From: Paraburkholderia susongensis
Lineage (GTDB): Bacteria; Pseudomonadota; Gammaproteobacteria; Burkholderiales; Burkholderiaceae
Direction of reading: 5' to 3'
Length of the DNA: 64,000 nucleotides
Assembly: GCF_900177725.1 (NCBI RefSeq)
Contig: NZ_FXAT01000001.1
Coordinates: 1,054,001 to 1,118,000, forward strand
Position 1 is the stretch's first letter, and the number at the start of each line of letters is the position of its first letter. The position numbers were made by a program, and so were the translations under genes. The notes below the pieces were generated by a model. It had not been told where the DNA came from, did no database searches, and worked only from the letters and a program-made list of their open reading frames with translations. Positions 52,885 to 62,880 of the stretch are shown piece by piece.

Positions 52885-53721
52885 TCAATCCGCCCAGGCC
52901 ATGTCGCCGCTATAACCGATCAGCAGAATCAGCAAGCCGAAGCCGATCCGATACCACGCGAACACCGTGAAGTCGTGCGACGCGATATAGCGCAACAGCC
53001 AGCGCACGCAGATAAACGCGCTCACGAAGGCCGCCACGAAACCAAGCGCGACGCTGCCGAGCGCATCGGTCGATAACAGATGCCAGCCCTTGTACAGCTC
53101 GTAGGCGGTCGCACCGAAGATGATCGGAATCGCGAGAAAAAACGAGAACTCAGTCGCGACGCGGCGCTCGAGACCGAACAGCATGCCGCCGATAATCGTC
53201 GAGCCCGAGCGCGAGGTGCCCGGAATCAGCGCGAAGCATTGTGCGAGACCGACCTTGAGCGCATCGAGGGCAGTTAGTTCGTCGATACTGCGCACCCGCA
53301 CCGCCGCGTCGCCGCGCGCACGCTGACGCGCCTCCGCCCACAGGATCACGACGCCGCCCGCCACGAGCGCGAACGCGACCGGCACCGGCGAGAACAGCGC
53401 AGCCTTGATCGACTTCTCGAATAGCAGGCCGAGTACGATCGCCGGAATCGTCGCGATGATGACGTTCAGCGTAAAGCGGCGCGCCTCGGGACGGCTCGGC
53501 AAGCCCACCACCACGTCGCCGATGCGCCGGCGAAACTCCCAGCACACGGCGAGAATCGCGCCGAGCTGGATCACGACGTCGAAGGTTTTGGCGTGATCGT
53601 CGGAGAAATCGAGCAGACTGCCGACCACGATCAGATGCCCGGTGCTCGACACCGGCAGGAATTCCGTCAAACCTTCGACCACGCCGAGAATCAGCGCTTT
53701 GCAAGCCAGTAGCCAGTCCAT
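52885..53721 (-). CDS. uppP: Undecaprenyl-diphosphatase (bacitracin resistance)
   Basis: A 278-residue inner-membrane phosphatase with about eight helices that recycles undecaprenyl diphosphate for cell-wall synthesis. Family motifs are [20 protein letters not shown] with the catalytic Glu and Ser/His, and [20 protein letters not shown] with the catalytic Arg. The match to UppP/BacA is complete in length. It is transcribed alone on the minus strand, convergent with trmB. Confidence 0.96.
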   Translation of the reverse strand: MDWLLACKALILGVVEGLTEFLPVSSTGHLIVVGSLLDFSDDHAKTFDVVIQLGAILAVCWEFRRRIGDVVVGLPSRPEARRFTLNVIIATIPAIVLGLLFEKSIKAALFSPVPVAFALVAGGVVILWAEARQRARGDAAVRVRSIDELTALDALKVGLAQCFALIPGTSRSGSTIIGGMLFGLERRVATEFSFFLAIPIIFGATAYELYKGWHLLSTDALGSVALGFVAAFVSAFICVRWLLRYIASHDFTVFAWYRIGFGLLILLIGYSGDMAWAD

Positions 53722-53810
53722 CCGTGCCCCTTATCGCGGTAGGTTGTCGCAACGATCAGGGCCGCACGGTCATCACTGGCGCGCGCGGCTCTGCCGGCCG
53801 CGCGTGCATG

Positions 53811-54416
53811 TCATTTTTCGACGATCTGCACGCGTATGCCGTTTGTAAGGATGGTGATTGTACCGGGTTCGTAATGCACGCCGGCAAATTGCAGTTGTTC
53901 GGGCTTGAAGGTGTAGATCGGATAGTTGGTGAGCAACTGCGTCGCGAGCAGCGCGGCCGCGGCGTTGATCTGCTGCGTGTAGGCCTGCGCCTGGCCGTTC
54001 ACGCTCACGTTGTCGACGTTCGGCGCTTTGAGGATCACCGAGCGGCTGGCCGGATCGTATGCGAGCTCACTCGACAGCGTGAAGACGCCGTCCACCGGCT
54101 GCTGCAGGAACGGGCTCGCGAAGCGCGCATCGAGCTTCACCGAAACGCGGTTCGCATCGGGCAGCATGCCCACCACCGGATTGCTCAGCGCGACATCGAA
54201 CACCTGCGACACCGTGCGCTGATACGGGAACTTGCGCTGCACCGCCTCCTGCACCTGCTGCTGCGAGAACGTGTAGTGCGACGGGATGAATGGAAACGTC
54301 GAACTCGCGCAGGCCGCGAGCGAGACCGTGATGCCGAGCGTGACGCCAAGCGCGCTGCAGCCAGTCAGCGCCGCGCGCAGAAAGCGGCGCCGGGCGGGCA
54401 CTGCGAGTCGAATCAT
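53811..54416 (-). CDS. DUF1439 lipoprotein
   Basis: A 201-residue protein with a twin-Arg-like basic start and lipobox VSLAACAS at about residue 35, so probably membrane-anchored in the periplasm. The mature part is a beta-rich DUF1439 domain (YTFSQQQVQEAVQRKFPYQR, VSVKLDARFASPFLQQPVDG, IYTFKPEQLQFAGVHYEPG) like E. coli YceB. Function unknown; proposed to bind lipids like the related LolB/BPI-like folds. The start at 54416 has AGGAGA eight bases upstream. Confidence 0.88.
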   Translation of the reverse strand: MIRLAVPARRRFLRAALTGCSALGVTLGITVSLAACASSTFPFIPSHYTFSQQQVQEAVQRKFPYQRTVSQVFDVALSNPVVGMLPDANRVSVKLDARFASPFLQQPVDGVFTLSSELAYDPASRSVILKAPNVDNVSVNGQAQAYTQQINAAAALLATQLLTNYPIYTFKPEQLQFAGVHYEPGTITILTNGIRVQIVEK

Positions 54417-54565
54417 GCGAAATCTCCTGTGGAAGTCTGGTCTGGCGCCTGCCTCGGTTGCCTGGTGCGTTGCATGTGGCGGTGAATGCGGCGGTGAATG
54501 CGGTTTAGTGAATGCGATTCGTTGAATACCGGGTTGAACGAGGGTTGAGCGAAGCACACGAAGCG

Positions 54566-54964
54566 CTACGAATCGCACATCGCTTGCGGCCCAGTTAGCA
54601 CCTCGAGTTGCGTCAACCATGCGAGCGCTTCGTCGCGGTTCGCGCCGCACATTTCGAGTTGCGGTTGCAGACCCGAACAGCACGCGGGCCGCTCGGGCTG
54701 ACCGAAGATCGCGCAGCGCAGATCGTCACCGAGTTGCACGCAGCGCACGCCCGCGGGCTTGCCGTGCGGCATACCCGGAATCGGACTCGAAATCGACGGC
54801 GCGATACAGCACGCGCCGCAATCGGGGCGGCACGCATGACCGGCCACCTGAAACGGAGACTCGCGCTGCGCCGCGCTTTGCGATTCCGTACCGGCGCTTT
54901 CCAATCCTTCCTTCACGTCATTCTTCCTGAACTCGAAACAGGCAACACATTTCCAGACCCGCAT
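54566..54964 (-). CDS. YkgJ-family Cys-cluster protein
   Basis: A 132-residue soluble protein with the cysteine pattern of the YkgJ (CxxCxxCC, UPF0153) family: [16 protein letters not shown] near the middle, then [20 protein letters not shown] and [13 protein letters not shown]. The cysteines probably bind a metal, likely zinc or an iron-sulfur cluster. The ATG at 54964 is taken; two further cysteines near the N-terminus ([10 protein letters not shown]) are unusual. It is divergent from hemN. Confidence 0.85.
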   Translation of the reverse strand: MRVWKCVACFEFRKNDVKEGLESAGTESQSAAQRESPFQVAGHACRPDCGACCIAPSISSPIPGMPHGKPAGVRCVQLGDDLRCAIFGQPERPACCSGLQPQLEMCGANRDEALAWLTQLEVLTGPQAMCDS

Positions 54965-55154
54965 TGTGCCACCGCAACTCCGTGCGACCTTTTTACACAA
55001 TTGGGCCGATAAGCGCTCACTTACACTCGAAAGCACCGAAAAGCCATATCCGGAAGGCCGGAAGGCGTGAGAAAGAGGCGCCGTTCGAGCCATGCTGCGC
55101 CCACCGCAACTCATCACGCCCTCCTGCACAACGGCCAACTTCCACGAGCCACCC

Positions 55155-56576
55155 ATGTCTGCCGCCGACACCTTGTTCCGCCCCGACCTGCTCGCCCGCT
55201 ACAGCGCAAACGGTCCACGGTATACGTCCTATCCGACCGCCCCGCAGTTCCGCGACACGTTCGATCCCGCCGACTACATACGCGCCGCCGCCGACCCGGG
55301 CGCCGCCTCGAGCGATCTCTCGCTCTACTTTCACATTCCGTTTTGCGACACCGTGTGCTTCTACTGCGGCTGCAACAAGATCGCGACGAAAAACCGCGCG
55401 CATGCGCGTCCGTATCTCGAACGTCTCAAACGCGAAATCGCCTTGCAGGCAGCGTGTTTCGACACGCGACGACCCGTGTCGCAACTGCATTGGGGCGGCG
55501 GCACGCCGACCTTTCTGTCGCACGACGAAATGGCCGAGCTGATGGCCACGACGCGCGAGCACTTCGCGCTGCTGTCCACGCAGTTTCCCTCGCAGTTGCC
55601 CACGCAGTTTCCCGGCACACAGGCCGAATACTCGATCGAGGTCGACCCGCGCGAGGCGTCGTCCGACACGATCGCGCATCTGCGCCGACTCGGCTTCAAC
55701 CGGCTGAGCCTCGGCGTGCAGGACTTCGATCCGCGCGTGCAGCAGGCGATCAATCGCATTCAGCCGTTCGAGATGACCGCCGCAGTGATGCAGGCCGCGC
55801 GCGCCGCGGATTTTCATTCGATCAGCGTCGATCTGATTTACGGCCTGCCGCATCAGACGGTCGCGAGCTTCAGCCGCACGCTCGACACGATGCTCGAACT
55901 CGCGCCGGACCGGCTCTCGGTGTTCGCCTATGCGCACCTGCCGCAGTTGTTCAAGATGCAGCGCCGGATGGATCCCGCGACACTGCCGTCACCCGCCGAG
56001 CGGCTCGCGCTGCTGCGAACGGTGGTCGGGCGTCTGACGGAGGCAGGCTACGTCTACATCGGCATGGATCACTTCGCGCTGCCCACCGACGAACTCGCGC
56101 GCGCTCAGGCGCGGCGCACGCTGCATCGCAATTTCCAGGGCTACAGCACGCGGGCCGAATGCGATCTGATCGGCTTCGGCGCATCGTCGATCGGCAAAGT
56201 CGGCGACGTCTACGCGCAAAACGCGAAGGACCTGCCGGCGTACGCCGAGGCGATCGACGCGGGCCGGCTCGCGATCGCGCGCGGCATTCGCCTCACCGCC
56301 GACGACCGTCTGCGGTGCGACGTCATCACGCAGATCATGTGCAACCTGGAATTGCGCCTCGATGAATTCGAAGCGGCATACGGCATCCGTTTCGCCGACA
56401 CGTTCGCGCCGGAACTCGCGCGCCTGCGCGAGTTCGAGGAAGACGGGCTGATATCGATCGGCGCGCGCAAGCTCGAAGTGCGGATGGCCGGACGCATGCT
56501 CGTGCGCAACATCGCGATGGTGTTTGACCGCTATCTCGGCGAGCAGACACTCGAACGGTTCTCGCGCACGGTCTGA
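55155..56576 (+). CDS. hemN: Oxygen-independent coproporphyrinogen III oxidase (radical SAM)
   Basis: A 473-residue radical SAM enzyme that turns coproporphyrinogen III to protoporphyrinogen IX without oxygen. The cluster motif is [13 protein letters not shown] (C-x3-C-x2-C, with a fourth Cys), after the true-HemN N-terminus [24 protein letters not shown] and [15 protein letters not shown], with NFQGYST, distinguish it from the heme chaperone HemW. It is slightly longer than the E. coli enzyme, in part through a repeat-like stretch of Gln/Phe/Pro codons near residues 140-155. Confidence 0.96.
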   Translation: MSAADTLFRPDLLARYSANGPRYTSYPTAPQFRDTFDPADYIRAAADPGAASSDLSLYFHIPFCDTVCFYCGCNKIATKNRAHARPYLERLKREIALQAACFDTRRPVSQLHWGGGTPTFLSHDEMAELMATTREHFALLSTQFPSQLPTQFPGTQAEYSIEVDPREASSDTIAHLRRLGFNRLSLGVQDFDPRVQQAINRIQPFEMTAAVMQAARAADFHSISVDLIYGLPHQTVASFSRTLDTMLELAPDRLSVFAYAHLPQLFKMQRRMDPATLPSPAERLALLRTVVGRLTEAGYVYIGMDHFALPTDELARAQARRTLHRNFQGYSTRAECDLIGFGASSIGKVGDVYAQNAKDLPAYAEAIDAGRLAIARGIRLTADDRLRCDVITQIMCNLELRLDEFEAAYGIRFADTFAPELARLREFEEDGLISIGARKLEVRMAGRMLVRNIAMVFDRYLGEQTLERFSRTV

Positions 56577-56725
56577 GGTCTGAGGCCCGAGCGCAGATGG
56601 CCCTGGAGCCGCGCAGTCGATGCAAGCCGATCGACGAAAGCAATCGGCTTGCCCGTCGAGCGATTTTCGGCCATAATCTGCGTCTTCTTCGCGCGCGGGA
56701 TTTCAGTGCGCGCGCTACAGAATCT

Positions 56726-56810
56726 GCCCAGGTGGTGAAATTGGTAGACGCAGGGGACTCAAAATCCCCCGCCGCAAGGCGTGCCGGTTCGATTCCGGCC
56801 CTGGGCACCA
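56726..56810 (+). tRNA. tRNA-Leu (anticodon CAA)
   Basis: An 85-base class II tRNA with encoded CCA. Acceptor GCCCAGG pairs with CCTGGGC; anticodon arm GGGGA-CTCAAAA-TCCCC gives CAA, reading UUG; a long variable arm and T loop GTTCGAT follow. An integrase remnant lies 170 bp downstream, so this tRNA has been an insertion site. Confidence 0.96.
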
Positions 56811-56842
56811 GAAGATGTTCCGGCGAGAGCCGATGTATTCCG

Positions 56843-56878
56843 AAAACCCCGTAAGATCAACGTCTTACGGGGTTTTTT
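56843..56878 (+). terminator. Rho-independent terminator of tRNA-Leu
   Basis: A 14-bp stem AAAACCCCGTAAGA/TCTTACGGGGTTTT with a six-base loop, followed by TT, lies 32 bp after the tRNA. Confidence 0.9.
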
Positions 56879-56982
56879 ATTCCCCATCGATCCGTGTTGA
56901 CTCGTCGACAGCCGGTGGTATGTGGTGGCATTTTTGGTGCTATCTGGCTCGTTTCCCGGTTTATCCAGCGGGAGACACCACC

Positions 56983-57245
56983 ATGTCGCTGACCGATGTC
57001 CAGGTTAGGAGCGCGCGCTACAACCCTGAGGGAACCGGCAACCGCGTTGCGGATGGCGGTCGCATGTATCTGCAGCTCGGCAAGTCCGGCGCGAAATACT
57101 GGCGGATGTCGAGCCCGCCCAGCACGCGAAGACGCTCGCCCGCATGGAAAGCGACGTATTCCCGTGGCTTGGCAAGCGTCCGATTACCGGCATCGACGCG
57201 CCAGACATTCTTGGGGTTCGTGGACGCGAGGCGCAAGGCCTGTGA
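56983..57245 (+). pseudogene. Remnant of a P4-type tyrosine recombinase (integrase)
   Basis: The ATG at 56983 (GGGAGA upstream) begins MSLTDVQVRSARYNPEGTGN and RVADGGRMYLQLGKSGAKYW, the N-terminal DUF4102 domain of P4-like integrases. At about 57105 the frame shifts after an internal deletion, and the next frame reads EPAQHAKTLARMESDVFPWL then [16 protein letters not shown], the core-binding domain, before a stop at 57243. The catalytic domain is missing. It lies downstream of tRNA-Leu in the orientation expected for an element integrated there. Confidence 0.88.
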
Positions 57246-58011
57246 TTGCGGCGGCCTCTATCCATGCGCGCCACTGCGACGTGAAATCGAACCCGGCATT
57301 GATCGTGAAGGCCGCGTCGAGCGCTTCGTTCAGTGTCGCCCGGCGTTGTAATGCGGCGAAGGCCGCATACGCGGCGGCGCATTGGCCGAGTATGGCAGGC
57401 CGCCAGCCTGGACGCACAATGAGCGCCCAGGTTGGTGAATCAATCTCTGCCGGAAAGGCTGCGTTCGTCTGATGGGCGGTCCAGATGTCGGCAATCGCAT
57501 AGGGTGAGCAGATCAACGCGCATGCGGGATGCACCGCGAATTTCGCATCGAGCAGATCCTCTGGGCGCATGGCGAGCCACGCCTCGCGCGCGAGCACCTC
57601 TGTGTTCGCGGCGAAGTATGCGATATGCAGGGACCATTCAAGACGCGCGAGGTCCGCGAAATAGCGCGAATGCGGGTCGGTTTCGTATGTTTCGATAAAC
57701 GCAGGCAGCGCCGCACCGAAACAATTGAGGTCACCACTTTGCGACGGATGGGCTTGCGCGTAAGCAATGGCCAGCTCGTCGAAATAGCCTTCGCCGACCT
57801 GCGCCAGCAAGACGGGATAGGCAGCGGCGAGCGCGGCGCGCCAATGGGCGCGAATACCGGACCGGTAAAATTCAATGCGCTGGTTCAACAAGTCTGTATG
57901 CCGAGCCGCATCACGGCACGGTGGGGCTTGCAGAAGCGGCAGAATCAATCGCTGTTCCGCATCCAGTGACTGCGCAAATATGCGCTGCAGTGCCTCAATT
58001 TGTTTAGGCAT
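57184..58011 (-). CDS. DUF2063 protein of a bufferin operon (BufC type)
   Basis: A 275-residue protein with the N-terminal DUF2063 domain ([60 protein letters not shown]). In MNIO/bufferin operons this protein partners the DUF692 enzyme and helps present the precursor peptide. It overlaps the end of the DUF692 gene by eight bases. Its last 20 or so residues ([18 protein letters not shown]) are antisense to the integrase remnant, so the native C-terminus was replaced at a recombination junction near 57240. Confidence 0.85.
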   Translation of the reverse strand: MPKQIEALQRIFAQSLDAEQRLILPLLQAPPCRDAARHTDLLNQRIEFYRSGIRAHWRAALAAAYPVLLAQVGEGYFDELAIAYAQAHPSQSGDLNCFGAALPAFIETYETDPHSRYFADLARLEWSLHIAYFAANTEVLAREAWLAMRPEDLLDAKFAVHPACALICSPYAIADIWTAHQTNAAFPAEIDSPTWALIVRPGWRPAILGQCAAAYAAFAALQRRATLNEALDAAFTINAGFDFTSQWRAWIEAAAITGLAPRVHEPQECLARRCR

Positions 58012-58891
58012 TGTCGCCACCCTCGTTTGGCGCCAGGATACTCGCCGAGCATTCAGACAGAACAGCTTGCTGAATATGACAAGCGCTGCGTGCTTCCTCA
58101 AGCAGGACCTCCAGCGGCGGCAAAGCGGTATCCCATTCGATCAGCGCGGGTACGGCGCCGAAGCGTCTCAGCGCATATCGATAGAGCGCCCAGACTTCGC
58201 TGGCCACGCGCGAGCCGTGATCGTCGATAACCGCGACGTCGGTGACTCGGTGGCCCGCGAGATGAATCTCGCCGACCGTGCCAATTGGCAACGAGTCGAT
58301 CGCCTCAATGGCGTTCTCTGCATGATTGCACTGGTTGACATACAGGTTGTTCACGTCGAGCAGCACGCCGCAACCAGTGCGTGAAACGAGTTCAGCCAGA
58401 AACTGTGTCTCACCGTACTGATCGTCGCGAAAGCGAACGTAGGTGGAGACATTTTCGAGCAGGACCGGCCGCCCCAGCACGTTCTGTAACTCGTCGACGC
58501 GCGAGCACAGAAGAGTGAGTGCCGCGCGGGTCAGGGGCATCGGCAAGAGTTCGTTCAGGTGACCGGCTGGCGTCGCGCCCCAGCAAAGGTGTTCGGAAAC
58601 GACCGCAGGTTCGATGCGCTGAACGAGGCATTTGAGCTTTGCGACATGTGCACTGTCGAGCGGGCTCGCCGAGCCGAGACCAAGGCCGACTCCATGCAGG
58701 CTGACCGGCAGGTCGCGACGCACGGTGTCGAGTACATGCAGGTCGAAGCCGCCATCGCCAAAATAGTTTTCACTGTGCACTTCGACCCAGCCGACGGCGG
58801 GCGTAGCACTGAGGAAGTCGCGGTAGTGGGCGTGCCGCAAGCCAATGCCGATGCCCAGGGGCTCTGCGGCGGGGAGGTCGGGCGGACTCAT
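58004..58891 (-). CDS. DUF692 multinuclear non-heme iron-dependent oxidase (BufB/MbnB-like)
   Basis: A 295-residue TIM-barrel enzyme of the MNIO family, related to methanobactin synthase MbnB. Candidate iron ligands are spread through known blocks: [62 protein letters not shown]. MNIOs modify cysteines of a precursor peptide, here most likely the DUF2282 product of the gene upstream. The ATG at 58891 fits the family start, though no strong ribosome binding site is visible. Middle gene of a three-gene operon. Confidence 0.9.
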   Translation of the reverse strand: MSPPDLPAAEPLGIGIGLRHAHYRDFLSATPAVGWVEVHSENYFGDGGFDLHVLDTVRRDLPVSLHGVGLGLGSASPLDSAHVAKLKCLVQRIEPAVVSEHLCWGATPAGHLNELLPMPLTRAALTLLCSRVDELQNVLGRPVLLENVSTYVRFRDDQYGETQFLAELVSRTGCGVLLDVNNLYVNQCNHAENAIEAIDSLPIGTVGEIHLAGHRVTDVAVIDDHGSRVASEVWALYRYALRRFGAVPALIEWDTALPPLEVLLEEARSACHIQQAVLSECSASILAPNEGGDNA

Positions 58892-58925
58892 TCGGGTGAC
58901 GAACTGGCTGCGACGGACTGATCGT

Positions 58926-59189
58926 TCAGGAATGCTTCTCGTCGACCGCGCCACCCATTTTTTTGCAGGTTTGTTTCGACACGTTCTTGAAGTCGCCTTT
59001 ATCGTTGTCGACTTTGGCTTCCCCGGCGCAGCCATGCACGCCGGTTTTGCTCGCGCAGTCATTCTGACCAGCCTTGGCAATACCAAAGCACTGCACCTTC
59101 TGTTCTGCATGCACGGAACCGATGCCGCTGGCAGCAAGACCCGCCAGGGCGGCGGCCACCAAAGCGGGCCGACTGAGCTTCGAGTTCAT
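58926..59189 (-). CDS. DUF2282 bufferin-type precursor peptide (BufA)
   Basis: An 87-residue exported peptide with a signal sequence (about residues 1-28, ending in SVHA) and four cysteines at 34, 45, 54 and 75 in the DUF2282 pattern ([38 protein letters not shown]). Bufferins are RiPP-type peptides whose cysteines are converted by the MNIO enzyme to bind copper and protect cells. The start has GGGAGAT upstream. First gene of the bufA-bufB-bufC operon, 34 bp ahead of the DUF692 gene. Confidence 0.9.
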   Translation of the reverse strand: MNSKLSRPALVAAALAGLAASGIGSVHAEQKVQCFGIAKAGQNDCASKTGVHGCAGEAKVDNDKGDFKNVSKQTCKKMGGAVDEKHS

Positions 59190-59613
59190 GTTGGATCTCC
59201 CAGGTTAGAGGTCCCTGTCGCCAGGATTCGACGGTCATGCTGCGTCCCTTCAACTTGCAGAACTGTCGAGTCGCGGTCAGTTCTTCCAAGTGCAACCTGT
59301 AAGCAAATATCAAGGTCTGGAATTTTCAACTGCCCGACGTATAAACACTACTCTTGCGTGACTAAAACGGGGGCGCGACGTCATGTATGGCATTCCGATT
59401 TTCGCACACCGTAACGAGGACCCGGCGCAGTCGTGATCCCGACCTCTAGGGGTGCGGCCTTCGACGCGGCCGAACTGTTATGCGAATGCAGCATCGAGCG
59501 CTTGTCACGGGACTTTTCAACATTCTGGGGAGCGCCTGGGCGGTGCCGCCGGAAGCGAGTGCGAGGGCGCGTACCGCCCCCCCGTACGTTGCCGCTGAAC
59601 CTGCCGGTGCAAA
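59190..59613. other. Intergenic region between bufferin operon and LysR gene
   Basis: A 424-bp stretch upstream of the bufferin operon. No protein gene is convincing. The right part is GC-rich with coding-like bias but has no start or family match; the left 150 bp are AT-richer and should hold the operon promoter. No clear operator was found. Confidence 0.5.
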
Positions 59614-60513
59614 TCAGGCACGCGGGCGAGCTGTCCGCTCCCGGGCCCTCTCCCGCACGAACTCCAGGAATGCGGTCGTGAGACGCGACGGCGGCTGCCT
59701 GTCGGATGTGACGACACCATATTCAAACGGGATTGCCGGCGCGAAGTCATGAACGGAAACGCGTTCCGTCAGATAGTCGGTGGACACCGGATCAATGATC
59801 GACACACCAGCGCCACGCGCGACGAATGTCGCGATGGCGGCCGACAATTGACACTCCGCGCTCATCACACGTTCTATTTGCCGCTCGGCGAAGATCTCGT
59901 CGACGATACGGCGCGTATCGTACTCGCGCGGCATGGAAATGAATTTCTCACCGGCCAGGTCCTCGGGGGTAATGACCCGCTTGCGCGCGAGCCGGTGTCC
60001 CTTGGGCAGGATGCATTTCATATCGGCACTGAACAGCGTCTCGAGTCGCACGCCAGGCTGCCATGTCGTGTAGGTCACGAATCCGATGTCGCATTGCTCG
60101 CTCGCCACGAGTTCACCAACCAGTTTCGTGCCGTGAATAAGTAACGACACGGTCACCCCTTCGTGCGCCCGCGTGAAGTCGGTGATCCACTCCGGCAGCA
60201 GATTCAACGCCAATGCGGGTGCCGCCGCGATGTTCAGCGAGCCTCTCGTGAGCGAGCGGATCTGCTGCGCCGCATGAGCGATGCGCTCCACGCCGACAAA
60301 TGAGCGCTCCACCTCCTGATAGAGCAGCAACGCGTCCGAAGTCGGGAAAAGTCGCCCCTTCTCGCGTGTAAACAAGCTGAAGCCAATTTCCGTCTCCAGA
60401 TCGAGGATCAGGCGCGTCACCGCGGGCTGCGTGATGTGCAGCATTTCGGCTGCCCGCGTAATCGACTGCCGCAGGATCACCGCCCGGAACGCTTCAAGCT
60501 GCCGGCTCTTCAT
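59614..60513 (-). CDS. LysR-type transcriptional regulator
   Basis: A 299-residue LTTR with N-terminal winged helix (MKSRQLEAFRAVILRQSITR; AAEMLHITQPAVTRLILDLE; FSLFTREKGRLFPTSDALLL) and a two-lobed effector domain (GSLNIAAAPALALNLLPEWI ...). It resembles OccR/NocR-type regulators of amino-acid uptake. It is divergent from the ABC importer operon at 60654 with a 140-bp gap, which is the classic arrangement for control of that operon, probably in response to its substrate. Confidence 0.92.
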   Translation of the reverse strand: MKSRQLEAFRAVILRQSITRAAEMLHITQPAVTRLILDLETEIGFSLFTREKGRLFPTSDALLLYQEVERSFVGVERIAHAAQQIRSLTRGSLNIAAAPALALNLLPEWITDFTRAHEGVTVSLLIHGTKLVGELVASEQCDIGFVTYTTWQPGVRLETLFSADMKCILPKGHRLARKRVITPEDLAGEKFISMPREYDTRRIVDEIFAERQIERVMSAECQLSAAIATFVARGAGVSIIDPVSTDYLTERVSVHDFAPAIPFEYGVVTSDRQPPSRLTTAFLEFVRERARERTARPRA

Positions 60514-60653
60514 CCCCTACCCCATAACATTTAGACATTCATCGACATTTATTCCTGATTTGACCATGCTGATTTGGCGCACAAAACTGTGTATTAAGCG
60601 GGCCGATGCCCGATAACCAGCAGCATAACATTTCGATATCGATGGAGACTCCG

Positions 60654-61685
60654 ATGCGCAAACACATCGTCCCGATCCTGCTCGCCGGCGCGTTTGCCGC
60701 CGCGCAGGCCCACGCTGAAACGACGACGCTCTACGTCGGCGCCTTCGGCGGATCCTTCGAACAGCTCCTGCGACAGAAGATCATTCCGCCGTTCGAGAAG
60801 GCCAACAACGTCAAGGTCGTGGTCGTTCCCGGTGATTCCACGACCACGATGGCGCGCCTTCAGGCGCAAAAAGGCAAGGAAAGCCTCGACGTCGTGTTTC
60901 TCGACGACGGTCCGATGTATCAGGCCATCCAGCTCGGCTTCTGCGACACCCTCACTGATGCGCCGGTCTACAAGAACCTGTTCGACGTAGCCCGCTTCAG
61001 GAGCAACAAGGCGGTGACGATCGGGCTGAACGCGACCGGTCTCGTCTACAACGAGCGCCTCTTTGCCGCGAAGGGATGGGCGCCGCCGACCTCGTGGCAC
61101 GACCTGGCCGACCCGCGCTACAAGGGCAAGGTCGCGTTTCCCACCATCAGCAATGGGTATGGCCTGCAATCACTGATCGTGCTCGCCCGGCTCAATGGCG
61201 GCAGCGAGAAAAACATCCAGCCTGGTTTCGACATGATGAAAACGTCGATCGCGCCGAACGTGCTGTCGTTCGATCCATCGCCGGGAAAAATCTCCGAGCT
61301 GTTCCAGACGGACAGCATCGCGCTTGCCGCATGGGGTGACGGCCGCACCCAGGCATTGCGCAATCAGGGCGTGCCGGTCAAATTCGTCGCGCCAAAAGAA
61401 GGCGCGGTGGTGCTGGGTCTGAGCATGTGCCCGGTCAAGCACGACGCGCCGAACGATCTCGCCCAGAAATTCGTCCAGTTCTCGTTGTCGCCGGAAATCC
61501 AGGCGCTGTACGCGGAGGAAGAAGGCGTCGCGCCGGTGAACAAACTGACCCAATTGTCGCCGACGGTTGCGGCTCGCGTGGCGAGCCCGGACGCCGTCGC
61601 GAAGATGCTCAAGGTCGACTGGGACGTGGTCAACGACAAGCGCGCGACGTGGACTCAGCAATGGAATCGTGACGTAGAGCGGTGA
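60654..61685 (+). CDS. ABC transporter substrate-binding protein (polyamine/opine type)
   Basis: A 343-residue periplasmic binding protein with a signal peptide (MRKHIVPILLAGAFAAAQAHA). The mature part belongs to the PotD/PotF-like family: TTTLYVGAFGGSFEQLLRQK, LDVVFLDDGPMYQAIQLGF, LNATGLVYNERLFAAKGWAP, and PTSWHDLADPRYKGKVAF. It delivers a small organic cation or similar ligand. The ATG at 60654 has GGAG upstream. First gene of the importer operon. Confidence 0.92.
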   Translation: MRKHIVPILLAGAFAAAQAHAETTTLYVGAFGGSFEQLLRQKIIPPFEKANNVKVVVVPGDSTTTMARLQAQKGKESLDVVFLDDGPMYQAIQLGFCDTLTDAPVYKNLFDVARFRSNKAVTIGLNATGLVYNERLFAAKGWAPPTSWHDLADPRYKGKVAFPTISNGYGLQSLIVLARLNGGSEKNIQPGFDMMKTSIAPNVLSFDPSPGKISELFQTDSIALAAWGDGRTQALRNQGVPVKFVAPKEGAVVLGLSMCPVKHDAPNDLAQKFVQFSLSPEIQALYAEEEGVAPVNKLTQLSPTVAARVASPDAVAKMLKVDWDVVNDKRATWTQQWNRDVER

Positions 61686-61815
61686 TTCTCTGCCAGGGCC
61701 TGTTCACGCTAATAACGGGCTTGCACTGGCCCTGGCACCTGAATGCGGCGGACGACGCCGCCAGGTGCGTCTCCGTTGTCGCCAGAGAAATTTCAAGGAA
61801 AGGTCTATCCAGGTC

Positions 61816-62880
61816 ATGAGTTATTTACGGATCGAACGCCTGAACAAGCAGTACGGCGAGACTGTCGTCGTCGACAGCCTCAGCATCGATGTTGCGCGCG
61901 GGGAATTCGTCTCCCTGCTCGGCCCATCGGGCTGCGGCAAGACGACGACCCTGCAGATGATCGCCGGCTTCGTCGAGCCTACCTCGGGCGATATCAGCCT
62001 CGAAGGCCGATCGCTGACCGGCACACCGCCGGCTGCGCGCGGACTTGGCATCGTGTTCCAGAGTTATGCGTTATTTGCTCACATGACGGTTGCGGAGAAC
62101 GTCGAGTTCGGGCTGCAGATGAGGCGCGTCGACCGGGCGGCGCGCAAGCGCCGCTGTCTCGCCGCGCTGGAGCTGGTTCAACTCGGCCGCCATGCATCGA
62201 AGTATCCGCGCGAACTGTCGGGGGGGCAGCGTCAACGCGTTGCGCTCGCGCGCGCACTGGTCATCGAGCCGCCGTTGCTGCTGCTGGACGAACCGCTGTC
62301 CAACCTCGACGCGAAACTGCGTCACGATATGCAGGCCGAGCTACGCGCGATCCAGCAGAAGGTCGGCACCACCACCATCATGGTCACGCACGATCAGGCC
62401 GAGGCCTTGGCAATCAGCGACCGCGTCGCGCTGCTCAATCAGGGCACGGTGGTCCGCTTCGATACTCCGACCGGCGTCTATGACGACCCGGGCAGCCTCT
62501 TCGCCGCGGATTTTATCGGTCGTGCCAATGTGCTGCATGGACACGTGAGTTTCGACGGCGCGGAGCGCGTGCTCAAGGTGGGCCACGCGAGTCTGCCGCT
62601 CGACGCGCCGCACGCGTGTGGTGAACACACGTTTTCGCTGCGTCCCGAGCGCATCGAACTGGTTGAGAGCGGCGCAGGGCACGTGGACGGGCAGGTCAAG
62701 GCGCGCGCGTTTCACGGCAACTGCTGGTCGGTCAACGTGAGCACCGAGATCGGCGAGTTGCAGGTACAGCTTGCGAACGGTGGCGGCCACGTAGCGAAGG
62801 TCGGTGACGCGGTCGGCCTCGACTGGTCTGGTGCCGCGCTGCGTCCGCTCACGCCGCACACCGCGGGAGCCCCGCAATGA
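61816..62880 (+). CDS. ABC transporter ATP-binding protein (PotA-like)
   Basis: A 354-residue ATPase: Walker A GPSGCGKTT, Q-loop VFQSYALFAHMTV, signature LSGGQRQRVALARAL, Walker B LLLLDEPLSNLD, H-loop MVTHDQAEALA. A C-terminal TOBE domain (FSLRPERIELVE) is present as in PotA/UgpC-type proteins. It is 130 bp after the binding-protein gene and overlaps the next gene by four bases (ATGA). Confidence 0.95.
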   Translation: MSYLRIERLNKQYGETVVVDSLSIDVARGEFVSLLGPSGCGKTTTLQMIAGFVEPTSGDISLEGRSLTGTPPAARGLGIVFQSYALFAHMTVAENVEFGLQMRRVDRAARKRRCLAALELVQLGRHASKYPRELSGGQRQRVALARALVIEPPLLLLDEPLSNLDAKLRHDMQAELRAIQQKVGTTTIMVTHDQAEALAISDRVALLNQGTVVRFDTPTGVYDDPGSLFAADFIGRANVLHGHVSFDGAERVLKVGHASLPLDAPHACGEHTFSLRPERIELVESGAGHVDGQVKARAFHGNCWSVNVSTEIGELQVQLANGGGHVAKVGDAVGLDWSGAALRPLTPHTAGAPQ

